A stretch of 36,226 bases of DNA from Rhodospirillales bacterium (GTDB lineage: Bacteria > Pseudomonadota > Alphaproteobacteria > Rhodospirillales_A > JACZKS01): the NCBI GenBank assembly GCA_018648445.1, contig JABGRG010000038.1, positions 1 through 36,226 of the forward strand. The letters run 5' to 3'. The notes beneath the pieces are model-generated. The model was given only the letters and a program-made list of their open reading frames with translations. It did no database searches and was not told where the DNA came from. Below are positions 14,966-25,054 of this stretch, one piece after another. The position numbers and the translations under genes were made by a program. Position 1 is the first letter of the stretch. Every line of letters starts with the position of its first letter.

Positions 14966-15720
14966 GCGCGGGCGATCCGCTCCCACTCACCCGCCATATC
15001 GGCGTAGCGCTTGTGATAGTCCGCCAGCGCGGGATCGCCCGCTGTCTTCTCGGCGAGAGCCTTCATGATGGGCAATTGTTTTTCGGCGAATTCGTAGATG
15101 TCGAGCTTTGGTAACCTCGGGATCAGGGTGGCGAAGCTCACCACGACCTGACCGCTGCTTGGTTTCATGGCGACCTTCTGAAGTTCGGCCCCAAGGCTTG
15201 GCACGCTGTCGAGCAGCCATTCGGCATAGGGTTTAAGGATCGTCGCGGCGCGCACCAGTTGGGCATGTTCGGCGTCGAAGGCCTCGCGCGCAAGAATGCC
15301 TTTGTCGCGATAAACGACCGGCGCATTGGGCGAGACGTCACACAGCCAGGCGGGCCGGGGAAGCAACAAGTCGCCCTGGTCCTTCTCGTCGCGGTAGGCC
15401 GAAAACGGCATGGTCCGGCACCGCTGCGGCTTTTCTGCGTGAATGGCGCAAAGCCCGTCTTCGGTCAATTCGGGACAGGCGAAGGAGGGCGGCAGGTAGG
15501 CGCAGGGCGTAATTTGAACCGCAGCCAGCCTGCGTTTCCGGAGCTTTATGGTAATGCCCAGTTCGGCGGTTATGTCAAAGGATCGCCCGCCCTGGCGCAC
15601 CGGCGTCCACATGACCACCAACGGAAACCTGTCGGCGTGGGCCAGCGCATCATCCAGGCTCAGCGGCAACTGGCCGTAACAGCATTTTCCGCAGGTGGGG
15701 CAGGAGAAGCGGCGTTCCAT
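14962..15720 (-). CDS. YkgJ-family cysteine-cluster protein
   Basis: 252 residues. The N-terminal half holds the YkgJ pattern of cysteines, probably binding zinc or an iron-sulfur cluster: Cys7, Cys10, Cys13 and Cys14 (CPTCGKCC), Cys73, Cys82, Cys91, Cys101 (EKPQRCRTMPF) and Cys127. The C-terminal half is helical and has no motif I recognise. The family has no established reaction. The gene converges with the SDR, and their stop codons overlap in the four bases TTAG at 14962-14965. The YchJ-like gene ends 8 bases upstream of its start, on the same strand, so the two are probably one operon with the YchJ-like gene first. Confidence 0.85.
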   Translation of the reverse strand: MERRFSCPTCGKCCYGQLPLSLDDALAHADRFPLVVMWTPVRQGGRSFDITAELGITIKLRKRRLAAVQITPCAYLPPSFACPELTEDGLCAIHAEKPQRCRTMPFSAYRDEKDQGDLLLPRPAWLCDVSPNAPVVYRDKGILAREAFDAEHAQLVRAATILKPYAEWLLDSVPSLGAELQKVAMKPSSGQVVVSFATLIPRLPKLDIYEFAEKQLPIMKALAEKTAGDPALADYHKRYADMAGEWERIARA

Positions 15721-15728
15721 GCTTTATT

Positions 15729-16211
15729 CTACGCGCCGCAGCATTTCTTGTATTTTTTCCCGGACCCGCACGGGCATGGCTCGTTGCGGCCGACCTTTTC
15801 GGTCCGGCGGGGTTCGCCTTTCGGGTTCATTTTCCCGTCCACATAGGCCCAGCGACCGTCTTCGCGGCGGAAATTCGAGCGTTCGTGATGAACCATCAAG
15901 TCACCGTTCTGCCTGAAGCGGGCCGCGAACTCCACCGTACCGGTGTCGTCGCCGTCGGCTCTCGCGGGGGCGTCGATAATTTCCAGGCTGACCCATTCGA
16001 CCGAATTGGCGGTGCTTTCGGCCGCTGAACGGTTGAAGCCGTCGCGCACGTCCTTGGCATGGGTGCGTTCGATGTGGTCGAGGTCGCCACGAACGAACGC
16101 CGTAAATCGGGAACGCATCAGCGCTTCCGGGGAGGGGGCGGGCGCACCATTGAGGAAGGGTTCACAGCACGCGTTAAAAGCGGAGCCGGAACCGCAGGGA
16201 CACTTGGGCAT
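15729..16211 (-). CDS. YchJ-family protein with two SEC-C metal-binding motifs
   Basis: 160 residues starting [24 protein letters not shown]-type motifs stand at both ends: Cys4, Cys6, Cys15, Cys16 at the N-terminus, and [16 protein letters not shown] at the C-terminus. Between them is the NTF2-like core ([16 protein letters not shown] and a [11 protein letters not shown] strand). SEC-C motifs bind zinc and occur at the end of SecA. YchJ itself has no firm function. I chose the start at 16211 because the family begins at this MPxCPCGSG; an in-frame start at 16256 adds 15 unusual residues. It faces away from the rhodanese gene, with a 187-base control region between them. Confidence 0.87.
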   Translation of the reverse strand: MPKCPCGSGSAFNACCEPFLNGAPAPSPEALMRSRFTAFVRGDLDHIERTHAKDVRDGFNRSAAESTANSVEWVSLEIIDAPARADGDDTGTVEFAARFRQNGDLMVHHERSNFRREDGRWAYVDGKMNPKGEPRRTEKVGRNEPCPCGSGKKYKKCCGA

Positions 16212-16324
16212 AGAAGGCGTTATCCTTTTTTCGAAGGCGTGTTTCGCCGGAAACACCGGACCGGCCTTATCCTACAGATATTTCCAGACGGAAAAAAACG
16301 GGAAATGCCCGGTCGACGTCGCCC

Positions 16325-16352
16325 TTGACTTAGTTGCGAATAATTCTAATTT
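16325..16352 (+). promoter_or_regulatory. Candidate sigma-70 promoter for the rhodanese gene
   Basis: TTGACT (16325-16330) and TAATTT (16347-16352), 16 bases apart, lie in an AT-rich stretch 47 bases before the rhodanese ATG. The ribosome site is probably GGAGACGG at 16385-16392. This is inferred from sequence pattern only. Confidence 0.4.
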
Positions 16353-16398
16353 ACAAATAACTGAAATATTCACTGCGATAATTCGGAGACGGCGAAAA

Positions 16399-16740
16399 AT
16401 GAGCATTCAAGGTGTTGATCCAGTCACGCTAAAAGGTTGGATTGATCGGGACGAGGCCGTTCTTGTGGATGTGCGCGAGAATGAGGAATACGCGGACGAG
16501 CATATTGAAATGGCCCATCACCTTCCGCTGTCGTCTTTTGATCCGGCCAAATTGCCCGGCCATACGGGCAGGGTCGTTGTTTACCATTGCGCCAGCGGTA
16601 GGCGAACGGCCCACTTTGGCGCGCAGCTGGTAGTCGCAGCGCCCAACGCGGGTGATGTCTTTCATCTGGATGGCGGCATTATCGCGTGGAAGGATGCCGG
16701 TCTGGCGACGAATAGTGGCGAAGTGGCCGGTACCTCATAA
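16399..16740 (+). CDS. Single-domain rhodanese-like protein
   Basis: 113 residues forming one rhodanese domain. The start of the domain is VLVDVRENEEYADEHIEMAH. The active loop YHCASGRRT contains the catalytic cysteine in a CxxGxR loop, and LDGGIIAWKDAG closes the domain. Such proteins carry a persulfide on the cysteine and pass sulfane sulfur to an acceptor such as cyanide, thioredoxin or a biosynthetic partner. There is no signal peptide, so it acts in the cytoplasm. The ATG at 16399 was chosen because the domain begins just after it; the open frame upstream has no family resemblance. It is a single-gene unit followed by hairpins. Confidence 0.9.
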   Translation: MSIQGVDPVTLKGWIDRDEAVLVDVRENEEYADEHIEMAHHLPLSSFDPAKLPGHTGRVVVYHCASGRRTAHFGAQLVVAAPNAGDVFHLDGGIIAWKDAGLATNSGEVAGTS

Positions 16741-16741
16741 A

Positions 16742-16776
16742 AAAGCCCCCCGCCTCAAAAGAGGCGAGGGTTAAAT
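16742..16776. terminator. Terminator hairpin between the convergent rhodanese and EamA genes
   Basis: CGCCTC (16751-16756) pairs with GAGGCG (16761-16766) around AAAA, and flanking CCC/GGG extends the stem beyond one mismatch. Read on the minus strand it is followed by CTTTTTTAT, a good terminator for the EamA gene. On the plus strand the tail TTAAATT is poorer, so action on the rhodanese mRNA is less sure. Confidence 0.65.
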
Positions 16777-16793
16777 TAGGATACGAGCAAACC

Positions 16794-16860
16794 TGATTGG
16801 TCGGACGAATGCTCAACCGACCAATCACCAGTGAGCATACGTGTCGGATTCACGCGACAC
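16794..16860. repeat. Cluster of inverted repeats in a convergent gap
   Basis: TGATTGGTCGG (16794-16804) pairs perfectly with CCGACCAATCA (16817-16827). GCTCA (16811-16815) can instead pair with TGAGC (16832-16836), which would exclude the first hairpin. GTGTCG (16841-16846) pairs with CGACAC (16855-16860). None has a T-run. They may be extra 3'-end hairpins or protein sites. Confidence 0.6.
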
Positions 16861-16894
16861 ATTGAAATTTCTCAATTCGCGACCCAAAACAACG

Positions 16895-17776
16895 CTATCT
16901 CTTTTCCCGTGCTTCCCGGCGAAAAATGTAAAGGCCGGTCAGAATAACGATTCCCGCGCCCAATATCGTTGCGGTCGCCGGAGAAGCTCCCCAGATTGCC
17001 AGATCAAAAATAAGCGCCCAGATGATCTGGGTGTATTCGAACGGGCTGACAACTGAGGCCGGCGCCAGCTTCAGAGCGAAGGTCATGGTGATCTGGCCCA
17101 AAGTACCGACCACGCCGGTGGCCAGGTATAGCCACAGAACCTCCTGGGTCGGCGTTACCCAAAACCACGGCATGACGCAGGCCGCGATCACGCTGCCGGT
17201 AATCATGTAATAGAAAACGATGGTGTAGGGGCTTTCCGTCGTGCTGAGCTTCCGAACGAAAATAATCGTCAGCGCCCAAAAGACTGTGCCGCCAAGGGCG
17301 AAATAGCTGCCCGTGCCGATGCTTCCCGTCGGATCGAGGGCGACAAGAACGCCACCGAACCCGACCATGATGGCGGCCCAACGCCGCCAATCCACCCTTT
17401 CTCCCAACAGTGGGACAGCGAGCAGCGTGGCGAATATGGGCACCGACATGGCGACGGCCATTCCGTCGGCGAGCGCGATGTACTGATAGGCCGTGAAAAA
17501 GCAGGCATTTCCGCCAACACCGGCCAAAGCGCGAAGCCCGTGTCCCAGGGGGCGTTTTGTCTTTAACGTTCCCAATCCGCCCGAAAACATAATAAACGGA
17601 ATGAGCAAGACGGCGGCGACGGTGTTGCGAAAGAACACCGCCTCAAACGGGTGATATTCGGTGCCGATCAGCTTGACCAGCATGTTCATGGACGCAAACA
17701 GACCGACGGCGACCACCATCAGCAGAATGCCCATGGCAATGGTTTTTTGGGGAATTGTCGGTGCGGGTGTTGTCAT
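16895..17776 (-). CDS. EamA/DMT-superfamily inner-membrane transporter
   Basis: 293 residues with ten hydrophobic segments arranged as two repeats of five, the layout of EamA (RhaT/YdcZ-like) drug/metabolite transporters. Typical stretches are FFRNTVAAVLLIPFI, ALADGMAVAMSVPIFATLLA, LGERVDWRRWAAIMVGFGGV and SPFEYTQIIWALIFDLAIWG. The C-terminus ends in a basic tail (FRREAREKR) that should face the cytoplasm. Members export or import metabolites, often amino acids or nucleosides, but the substrate cannot be read from sequence. It is divergent from the phosphomannose isomerase gene (98 bases between starts) and ends at the shared terminator at 16742-16776. Confidence 0.9.
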   Translation of the reverse strand: MTTPAPTIPQKTIAMGILLMVVAVGLFASMNMLVKLIGTEYHPFEAVFFRNTVAAVLLIPFIMFSGGLGTLKTKRPLGHGLRALAGVGGNACFFTAYQYIALADGMAVAMSVPIFATLLAVPLLGERVDWRRWAAIMVGFGGVLVALDPTGSIGTGSYFALGGTVFWALTIIFVRKLSTTESPYTIVFYYMITGSVIAACVMPWFWVTPTQEVLWLYLATGVVGTLGQITMTFALKLAPASVVSPFEYTQIIWALIFDLAIWGASPATATILGAGIVILTGLYIFRREAREKR

Positions 17777-17874
17777 ACGGGCAAACTAACGCCGATGTTT
17801 GAGAAGATCGATATCCATTCGTGAACCCGCGTGATAAAAGCGACCGAAAATTGCGAGAATAATGGACCCAGCCG

Positions 17875-18969
17875 ATGATTGCCCCCATGTACCGCCGACC
17901 GTTTGCTTTGCTTCCCACCCGGGTGTGGCGCACTTACAGCGGCGGGGCGTTTCTGGATCGTATCGAGGGAAAGGCTGATCCCAGCGATTCCAATATGCCC
18001 GAGGATTGGATCGGCTCGGCGGTTCGCGCCACCAATCCCGCGCGCCCCGGCGGAGAAATTGCCGGCGAGGGCCTGTGCATGGCGTGCGCCTTCGACGGTC
18101 GAACCATGCCAATGACGGAGGTTCTGGAAAACGATCCCGAAGCCGCCCTTGGGGCGCGGCACGTCGCTGCCTTCGGGGTTCGCCCGGAGTTGCTGGTGAA
18201 GATCATCGATTCGGCGGTAAGGCTTAGTATTCAGGCCCATCCCAAAGCGGAATGGTCGCAAGCCAACCTGAACGCGCCCAGCGGCAAAACCGAGGCGTGG
18301 TGGATTATAGAAACCCGCGAACCCGACGCTTGGGTATTGGCCGGTTTCCAGCGCCCGCCCAGCCGCGAAGAATGGCGGCGGATGGTTGCCGAGCAGGATA
18401 GCGCGGCAATGCTGAAATGTTTCGATCCGGTCCCCGTATCACCCGGCGACGTTCTGCTCATCGAGGGCGGCCTGCCGCACGCCATCGGTCCGGGCATTAC
18501 CCTTGTTGAAATTCAGGAACCCACGGACTTCGTCGTTCATTGCGAATTCGCCGACAAGACCCTGAGTATTCCCGAAGCAAGCCGAACCATGGGATTGGGC
18601 GTCGAGCGGGTCGTGGACATGTTTGATTTCACGGCCTATACGCCGGCGGAGGTCAAAAAGCGCTTCGGCCCAGAACCGTCGGTGATCGTCGAAAACGGCG
18701 GCGGAGCGGAAGTCGCGTTGCTGGCCGCGCCGCGAACGCATTTACTGGAAGCACGGCGCATTGAAGTGGACGGAACGTTTGATCCGGACTTCGACGGCAG
18801 ATATTCGATTCTAATTGTGCTGGATGGCGAAGGGTTCTTGAGCGTCGATGATGAGAGCATCCCGCTCGAGCCATGGACGCGCCTGTTCCTGCCTGCGGCC
18901 ATGACAGAGGCGCGGGTGGACGGGCGGCTTTCAATTGCGCGGTGCTTGCCACCCAGAGCGGAAACTTAA
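17875..18969 (+). CDS. manA: Type I mannose-6-phosphate isomerase
   Basis: 364 residues of a type I, zinc-dependent phosphomannose isomerase, which interconverts mannose-6-phosphate and fructose-6-phosphate. All expected zinc ligands are visible: Gln120 and His122 (IQAHP), Glu140 (GKTEAWWII) and His202 (GGLPHAIG). The GKTEAWW form resembles the shorter Bacillus-type ManA more than the E. coli one. An alternative start 12 bases downstream (17887) is possible; a stop lies in frame at 17860, so no longer protein is. Its stop overlaps the stop of the convergent glgC (18966-18969). It links hexose-phosphate pools to the glycogen genes beside it. Confidence 0.85.
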   Translation: MIAPMYRRPFALLPTRVWRTYSGGAFLDRIEGKADPSDSNMPEDWIGSAVRATNPARPGGEIAGEGLCMACAFDGRTMPMTEVLENDPEAALGARHVAAFGVRPELLVKIIDSAVRLSIQAHPKAEWSQANLNAPSGKTEAWWIIETREPDAWVLAGFQRPPSREEWRRMVAEQDSAAMLKCFDPVPVSPGDVLLIEGGLPHAIGPGITLVEIQEPTDFVVHCEFADKTLSIPEASRTMGLGVERVVDMFDFTAYTPAEVKKRFGPEPSVIVENGGGAEVALLAAPRTHLLEARRIEVDGTFDPDFDGRYSILIVLDGEGFLSVDDESIPLEPWTRLFLPAAMTEARVDGRLSIARCLPPRAET

Positions 18970-20243
18970 AGCGCTTCCAGCATCTTTGCCGTTATCAGGG
19001 TGACGCCGTTTTCACTGCGGTAGAACCTTTTGGCGTCCAGTTCCGGGTCTTCACCAACGACCAGCCCGCGGGGGATGACGCAATCCTGATCGACGACGAC
19101 CTTGGTAAGCTTCGCATGCCGGTGGATGCGGCAACTGGGTAGAATGATCGAATCCCTGATCTCCGCAAAGGAATGGACATGTACGCCGGTGAAAAGCAGG
19201 GAACGCTTGATCGTCGCCCCGGAAATGATGCATCCCGCCGACACCAGGGCGTCGACGGCCATGCCGCGCCTTTCTTCGTCGTCAAACACGAACTTGGCGG
19301 CGGGGCGCTGGGCCTGATAGGTCCAGATCGGCCATTTCTTGTCGTAAAGATTTAGCGCCGGGCTTACCGAAGTCAGATCCAGGTTGGCTTCCCAATAGGC
19401 GTCGATGGTTCCCACGTCGCGCCAATACGGCTCGTCGTCCTTTTCGTCGTTGGTGTAGACACAACTGTTGCCGAACCGGTGCGCCAGCAGGCGGCACTTC
19501 GACACCATGCGCGGAACGACGTCCTTGCCGAAATCGTGTGACGACGATCCCTCCTTGGCGTCTTGCCGTAGCGCTTCGTACAGGAAATCAGCGTTAAAAA
19601 CATAGATCCCCATGCTGGCGAAGGCGGCATCGGGCTGGCCGGGGATGGAAGGCGGATTTTCGGGTTTTTCCAGGAAGCTGACGATTTCGTCGTTCTCGTC
19701 CACACCGACGACACCGAATTCCGACGCCTTATCAATGGGAACCTCGACGCACGATACGGTCGCATCCGCCCCCTTCTTGATATGTTCGGCCAGCATTCGG
19801 CTGTAATCCTGCCGGTACACGTGATCGCCAGCCAGAACGACAATATATTTGGGGTGATGGGGAAGAAGGGTTTCGATGTTCTGGAAAACGGCGTCGGCGG
19901 TTCCCAGATACCACGATCCCGAGGCCGTCTGCTGCTGCGCGGGCCACAGTTGGACGAACTCGCTTAGTTCGCCGCGAAGGAACCCCCAGCCGTTTTGAAC
20001 GTGCTGAATCAGAGTGTGCGCCCGGTATTGGGTTAGAACGCTGACCCGGCGAATGCCCGAGTTGATGCAGTTGGAAAGGGGGAAGTCGACGATGCGGAAT
20101 TTCCCGGCGAAAGGAACGGCTGGTTTCGCTTGATTGTCGGTAAGCTGGCGCAGGCGCGATCCCCGTCCACCCGCCATGACAACGGCAAAAGTCTGGCGCA
20201 AGGCCATGTTCATATCGAGAGAAACGCTTGGGCTGTCTTGCAT
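18966..20243 (-). CDS. glgC: Glucose-1-phosphate adenylyltransferase (ADP-glucose pyrophosphorylase)
   Basis: This enzyme makes ADP-glucose from ATP and glucose-1-phosphate, the committed step of glycogen synthesis. The 425-residue protein begins MQDSPSVSLDMN, has the nucleotide loop VMAGGRGSRL (residues 22-31) and NQAKPAVPFAGKFRIVDFPL. SGSWYLGTADAVFQN, VVLAGDHVYRQDY and FLEKPENPP form the rest of the catalytic domain. A C-terminal left-handed beta-helix follows. I chose ATG 20243 because GGAGG lies 7 bases upstream and the family starts here; the open frame to 20348 adds unrelated residues. It is divergent from glgA across 105 bases and convergent with manA. The family is normally controlled allosterically by sugar phosphates. 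Confidence 0.96.
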   Translation of the reverse strand: MQDSPSVSLDMNMALRQTFAVVMAGGRGSRLRQLTDNQAKPAVPFAGKFRIVDFPLSNCINSGIRRVSVLTQYRAHTLIQHVQNGWGFLRGELSEFVQLWPAQQQTASGSWYLGTADAVFQNIETLLPHHPKYIVVLAGDHVYRQDYSRMLAEHIKKGADATVSCVEVPIDKASEFGVVGVDENDEIVSFLEKPENPPSIPGQPDAAFASMGIYVFNADFLYEALRQDAKEGSSSHDFGKDVVPRMVSKCRLLAHRFGNSCVYTNDEKDDEPYWRDVGTIDAYWEANLDLTSVSPALNLYDKKWPIWTYQAQRPAAKFVFDDEERRGMAVDALVSAGCIISGATIKRSLLFTGVHVHSFAEIRDSIILPSCRIHRHAKLTKVVVDQDCVIPRGLVVGEDPELDAKRFYRSENGVTLITAKMLEAL

Positions 20244-20299
20244 TTTGCCGCCTCCGTTCGGGTCTTCCCGGAATTTTCTTCCGACTCCCTTGTTCCAAT

Positions 20300-20315
20300 T
20301 CGCCTCGTAAGGCGA
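20300..20315. promoter_or_regulatory. Inverted repeat in the glgC-glgA divergent control region
   Basis: TCGCCT-CGTA-AGGCGA is a perfect 6-bp inverted repeat in the 105-base gap between glgC and glgA. Its position would allow one regulator to act on both directions of the glycogen genes. The repeat is seen; the function is inferred. Confidence 0.4.
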
Positions 20316-20348
20316 TATTAAGCCAACGGTATCATATTCGGCGGGCAC

Positions 20349-21836
20349 ATGAAGGTTCTTTTCGCGGTTTCAGAGATGTTTCCCTTCGTCAAGACGGGGG
20401 GCCTGGGAGACGTCGCGGGCGCCTTGCCTGTCGCGCTTCAAAAATTGGGCGTCGATGTACGGGTCCTGATCCCGGCCTACAAAGAAGTTCTCGACAAAGT
20501 GGTCGACTTGCTGCCGTGGGTGAGCTTGGGCGATCCCTTGGGCGCGGGTGAAATTCGCATCGCGTTGGGGCGTGCGCCGGGCTCCGGCGTCCCCGTCTGG
20601 CTGGTTGGAAATCAGGGGCTTTATGAAAGAGAAACGGGCCCGTACCTGGGACCGGACGGAAAGGATTGGCCGGACAATCACGTGCGCTTCGCTGCACTTT
20701 CCCGCGCCGCCGCCATCATTTGCGATGGCGGAGCGATTCTTGGCTGGCAGCCGGATATCCTTCATTCCCATGATTGGCAGGGCGGCCTGGCGCCTGCGTA
20801 TCTTTCCTTGCGTGGCGGCCATCGCCCGGGAACCGTCCATACCATTCACAACATGGCGTTCGCGGGAATTTTCCCGGCATCCGAACTGGGCGCGGTGGGA
20901 TTGCCGCTGGAAGCGTTCTCGATCAACGGGGTCGAATACCACGAACAATTATCTTTCCTGAAAGCCGGAATTCGCTATGCGGACCGTTTGACAACCGTCA
21001 GCCCGACCCACGCACGGGAAATCATGTCGAAGGAATTTGGCTTCGGGTTTGAAGGAATTCTCGCGTCCCGCGAGGGGCAGTTGCGCGGCATCCTGAACGG
21101 GATCGACGGCGACATCTGGAACCCGCGAAGGGACGCGTTGATTGAACAACCCTATGATGTGCGCAGCCTCGGCAAAAAGGCGCTCAACAAGGCGGCCCTG
21201 CAAAAGACGTTCGGCCTACCCAATGAGCCGGACGTCCCGTTGTTCGGCGTGGTCAGCCGTTTCACCATTCAAAAAGGCATCGATCTGGTGCTTGAGGCAT
21301 TGCCGAAGATCATTGAACAAGGCGGGCAATTGGCCGTTCTTGGGTCAGGTGACGCCGAGCTGGAAGAAAAATTGACCAAGGCGGCAAGGGACTTCCCCGC
21401 CCATGTGGCCGTTCGCGTTGGCTATGATGAACCGCTTTCGCATCTGGTGCAGGCGGGATGCGATCTTTTTATGGTTCCGTCGCGTTTCGAGCCTTGCGGC
21501 TTGACGCAGATGTACGCCTTGCGCTACGGAACGCCGCCCATTGTTCGGCGAACCGGCGGCTTGGCCGATTCCGTGATCGACGTGGCCGACGTCGCTGCCG
21601 GAACCGGGTTTGTGTTCGAGGCTGCTAAGGGATCGGACTTGAACCGGGCGGTGGCCAGAGCCATCGAGCTTTATCGGCGGCCCCGCAAGTGGCGGGGTTT
21701 GCAAAGAAGGGCCATGAAGCAGGATTTCAGTTGGGAAAAGTCGGCCCGGGACTATATCTCGGTCTATGGCGAATTGACGGATAGCGCACCGCTGCCAAAA
21801 GGCAAACCCTCACGCGCGCCCAGGAAAAAAAGATAA
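20349..21836 (+). CDS. glgA: Glycogen synthase (ADP-glucose dependent, GT5)
   Basis: 495 residues of a bacterial glycogen synthase that adds glucose from ADP-glucose to alpha-1,4-glucan ends. The N-terminal half carries the ADP-glucose-binding KTGGLGD (Lys15), and DILHSHDWQGGLAPAYL and HTIHNMAFAGIFP. The C-terminal GT-B half has VSRFTIQKGIDL and PSRFEPCGLTQMYALRYG with the conserved Glu381. The last ~20 residues are basic (KPSRAPRKKR). The start is right after the divergent control region shared with glgC. Only 3 bases separate its stop from glgP, so the two form an operon that pairs synthesis with breakdown. Confidence 0.97.
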   Translation: MKVLFAVSEMFPFVKTGGLGDVAGALPVALQKLGVDVRVLIPAYKEVLDKVVDLLPWVSLGDPLGAGEIRIALGRAPGSGVPVWLVGNQGLYERETGPYLGPDGKDWPDNHVRFAALSRAAAIICDGGAILGWQPDILHSHDWQGGLAPAYLSLRGGHRPGTVHTIHNMAFAGIFPASELGAVGLPLEAFSINGVEYHEQLSFLKAGIRYADRLTTVSPTHAREIMSKEFGFGFEGILASREGQLRGILNGIDGDIWNPRRDALIEQPYDVRSLGKKALNKAALQKTFGLPNEPDVPLFGVVSRFTIQKGIDLVLEALPKIIEQGGQLAVLGSGDAELEEKLTKAARDFPAHVAVRVGYDEPLSHLVQAGCDLFMVPSRFEPCGLTQMYALRYGTPPIVRRTGGLADSVIDVADVAAGTGFVFEAAKGSDLNRAVARAIELYRRPRKWRGLQRRAMKQDFSWEKSARDYISVYGELTDSAPLPKGKPSRAPRKKR

Positions 21837-21839
21837 TCT

Positions 21840-24314
<2,475 letters not shown>

Positions 24315-24352
24315 CCACTGCAGTGGAGACTTGCGGTCTGCGAGTCCCCATT
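24315..24352 (+). terminator. Palindrome and weak terminator hairpin after glgP
   Basis: CCACTGCAGTGG (24315-24326) is a perfect palindrome that starts right after the glgP stop. GACTTGC (24328-24334) then pairs with GCGAGTC (24340-24346, one G-T pair) and is followed by CCCCATTTCTC. The T-run is short, so termination is plausible but not certain. Confidence 0.4.
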
Positions 24353-24364
24353 TCTCTAAGAATA

Positions 24365-24997
24365 TCAAAATAAGCTGAGCAGGCCCGTAGGTCTGTCGCA
24401 AACAGCTTCCGCGCCTGCTTCGATCAATTCGGTTTTACTGCCATACCCATAGAGCACGCCGATCGGGCGCATGTGGTTGTTTCTTGCTCCTGTAATATCG
24501 TAACGCCTGTCGCCGACCATCGCCGCGTGCTCAGGCTTTACATCCGCTGTTTTCATAAGGAAGGAAAGAAGCTCGCTTTTATCTGATCGTGTTCCGTCAA
24601 GGTCGGACCCGTAGACATCATCAAAATACCCAGCCAATTCGAAATGATCGACAATCCGCTTCGCGTACACGGTCGGCTTGCTGGTGGCGACGAATAGCCT
24701 GTATTTCCTGTCAATCAAGGTCCTCAGGGTATCGGCTATTTCCGGATATAAATCATTCTCAAAAATACCGATTTCACTGAATCTCTCACGATATTTTTTC
24801 AATGCGTCCGTCGCTTGGTTCTTGTCCCCAAGCAGTTGCTCAAAACTGCCAAGCAATGGCGGGCCAATACACCAGGTCAAGTCGTCCGCTTCCGGTGCAA
24901 CGCCGGTCATTTCCGTCAATGCATATCTAATAGATCGCGTGATTCCTGTTTTAGGGTCCGTCAACGTTCCATCAAGATCAAAACAAATTACTTTCAT
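24365..24997 (-). CDS. HAD-family hydrolase, phosphoglycolate phosphatase-like
   Basis: 210 residues with the HAD motifs in order: DLDGTLTD (motif I, nucleophile and acid Asp), FVATSKP (motif II), a lysine in DKSELLSF (motif III) and MVGDRRYD (motif IV). A helical cap sits between motifs I and II, as in phosphoglycolate phosphatases. It should remove phosphate from a small sugar or acid phosphate in the cytoplasm. I chose ATG 24997 because the HAD fold starts there; the frame is open to a GTG at 25051, but no ribosome site fits that. Base composition is less GC-rich than the glycogen genes on both sides, which hints at separate origin. It sits between glgP and an exported protein. Confidence 0.88.
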   Translation of the reverse strand: MKVICFDLDGTLTDPKTGITRSIRYALTEMTGVAPEADDLTWCIGPPLLGSFEQLLGDKNQATDALKKYRERFSEIGIFENDLYPEIADTLRTLIDRKYRLFVATSKPTVYAKRIVDHFELAGYFDDVYGSDLDGTRSDKSELLSFLMKTADVKPEHAAMVGDRRYDITGARNNHMRPIGVLYGYGSKTELIEAGAEAVCDRPTGLLSLF

Positions 24998-25028
24998 GAT
25001 CGTATTTTGGGATCCTCTGTTGTGACAC
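24978..25028 (-). other. Possible 16-codon leader ORF overlapping the HAD start
   Basis: AAGGAGG (25042-25036, minus strand) is the best ribosome site in the area. It sits 7 bases before a GTG that opens a 16-residue frame (MSQQRIPKYDHESNLF) ending 17 bases inside the HAD gene. The HAD ATG itself has no good site. Translational coupling is possible; a chance match is just as possible. Confidence 0.25.
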
Positions 25029-25054
25029 TCCCGCACCTCCTTTCCGGGCACGGA

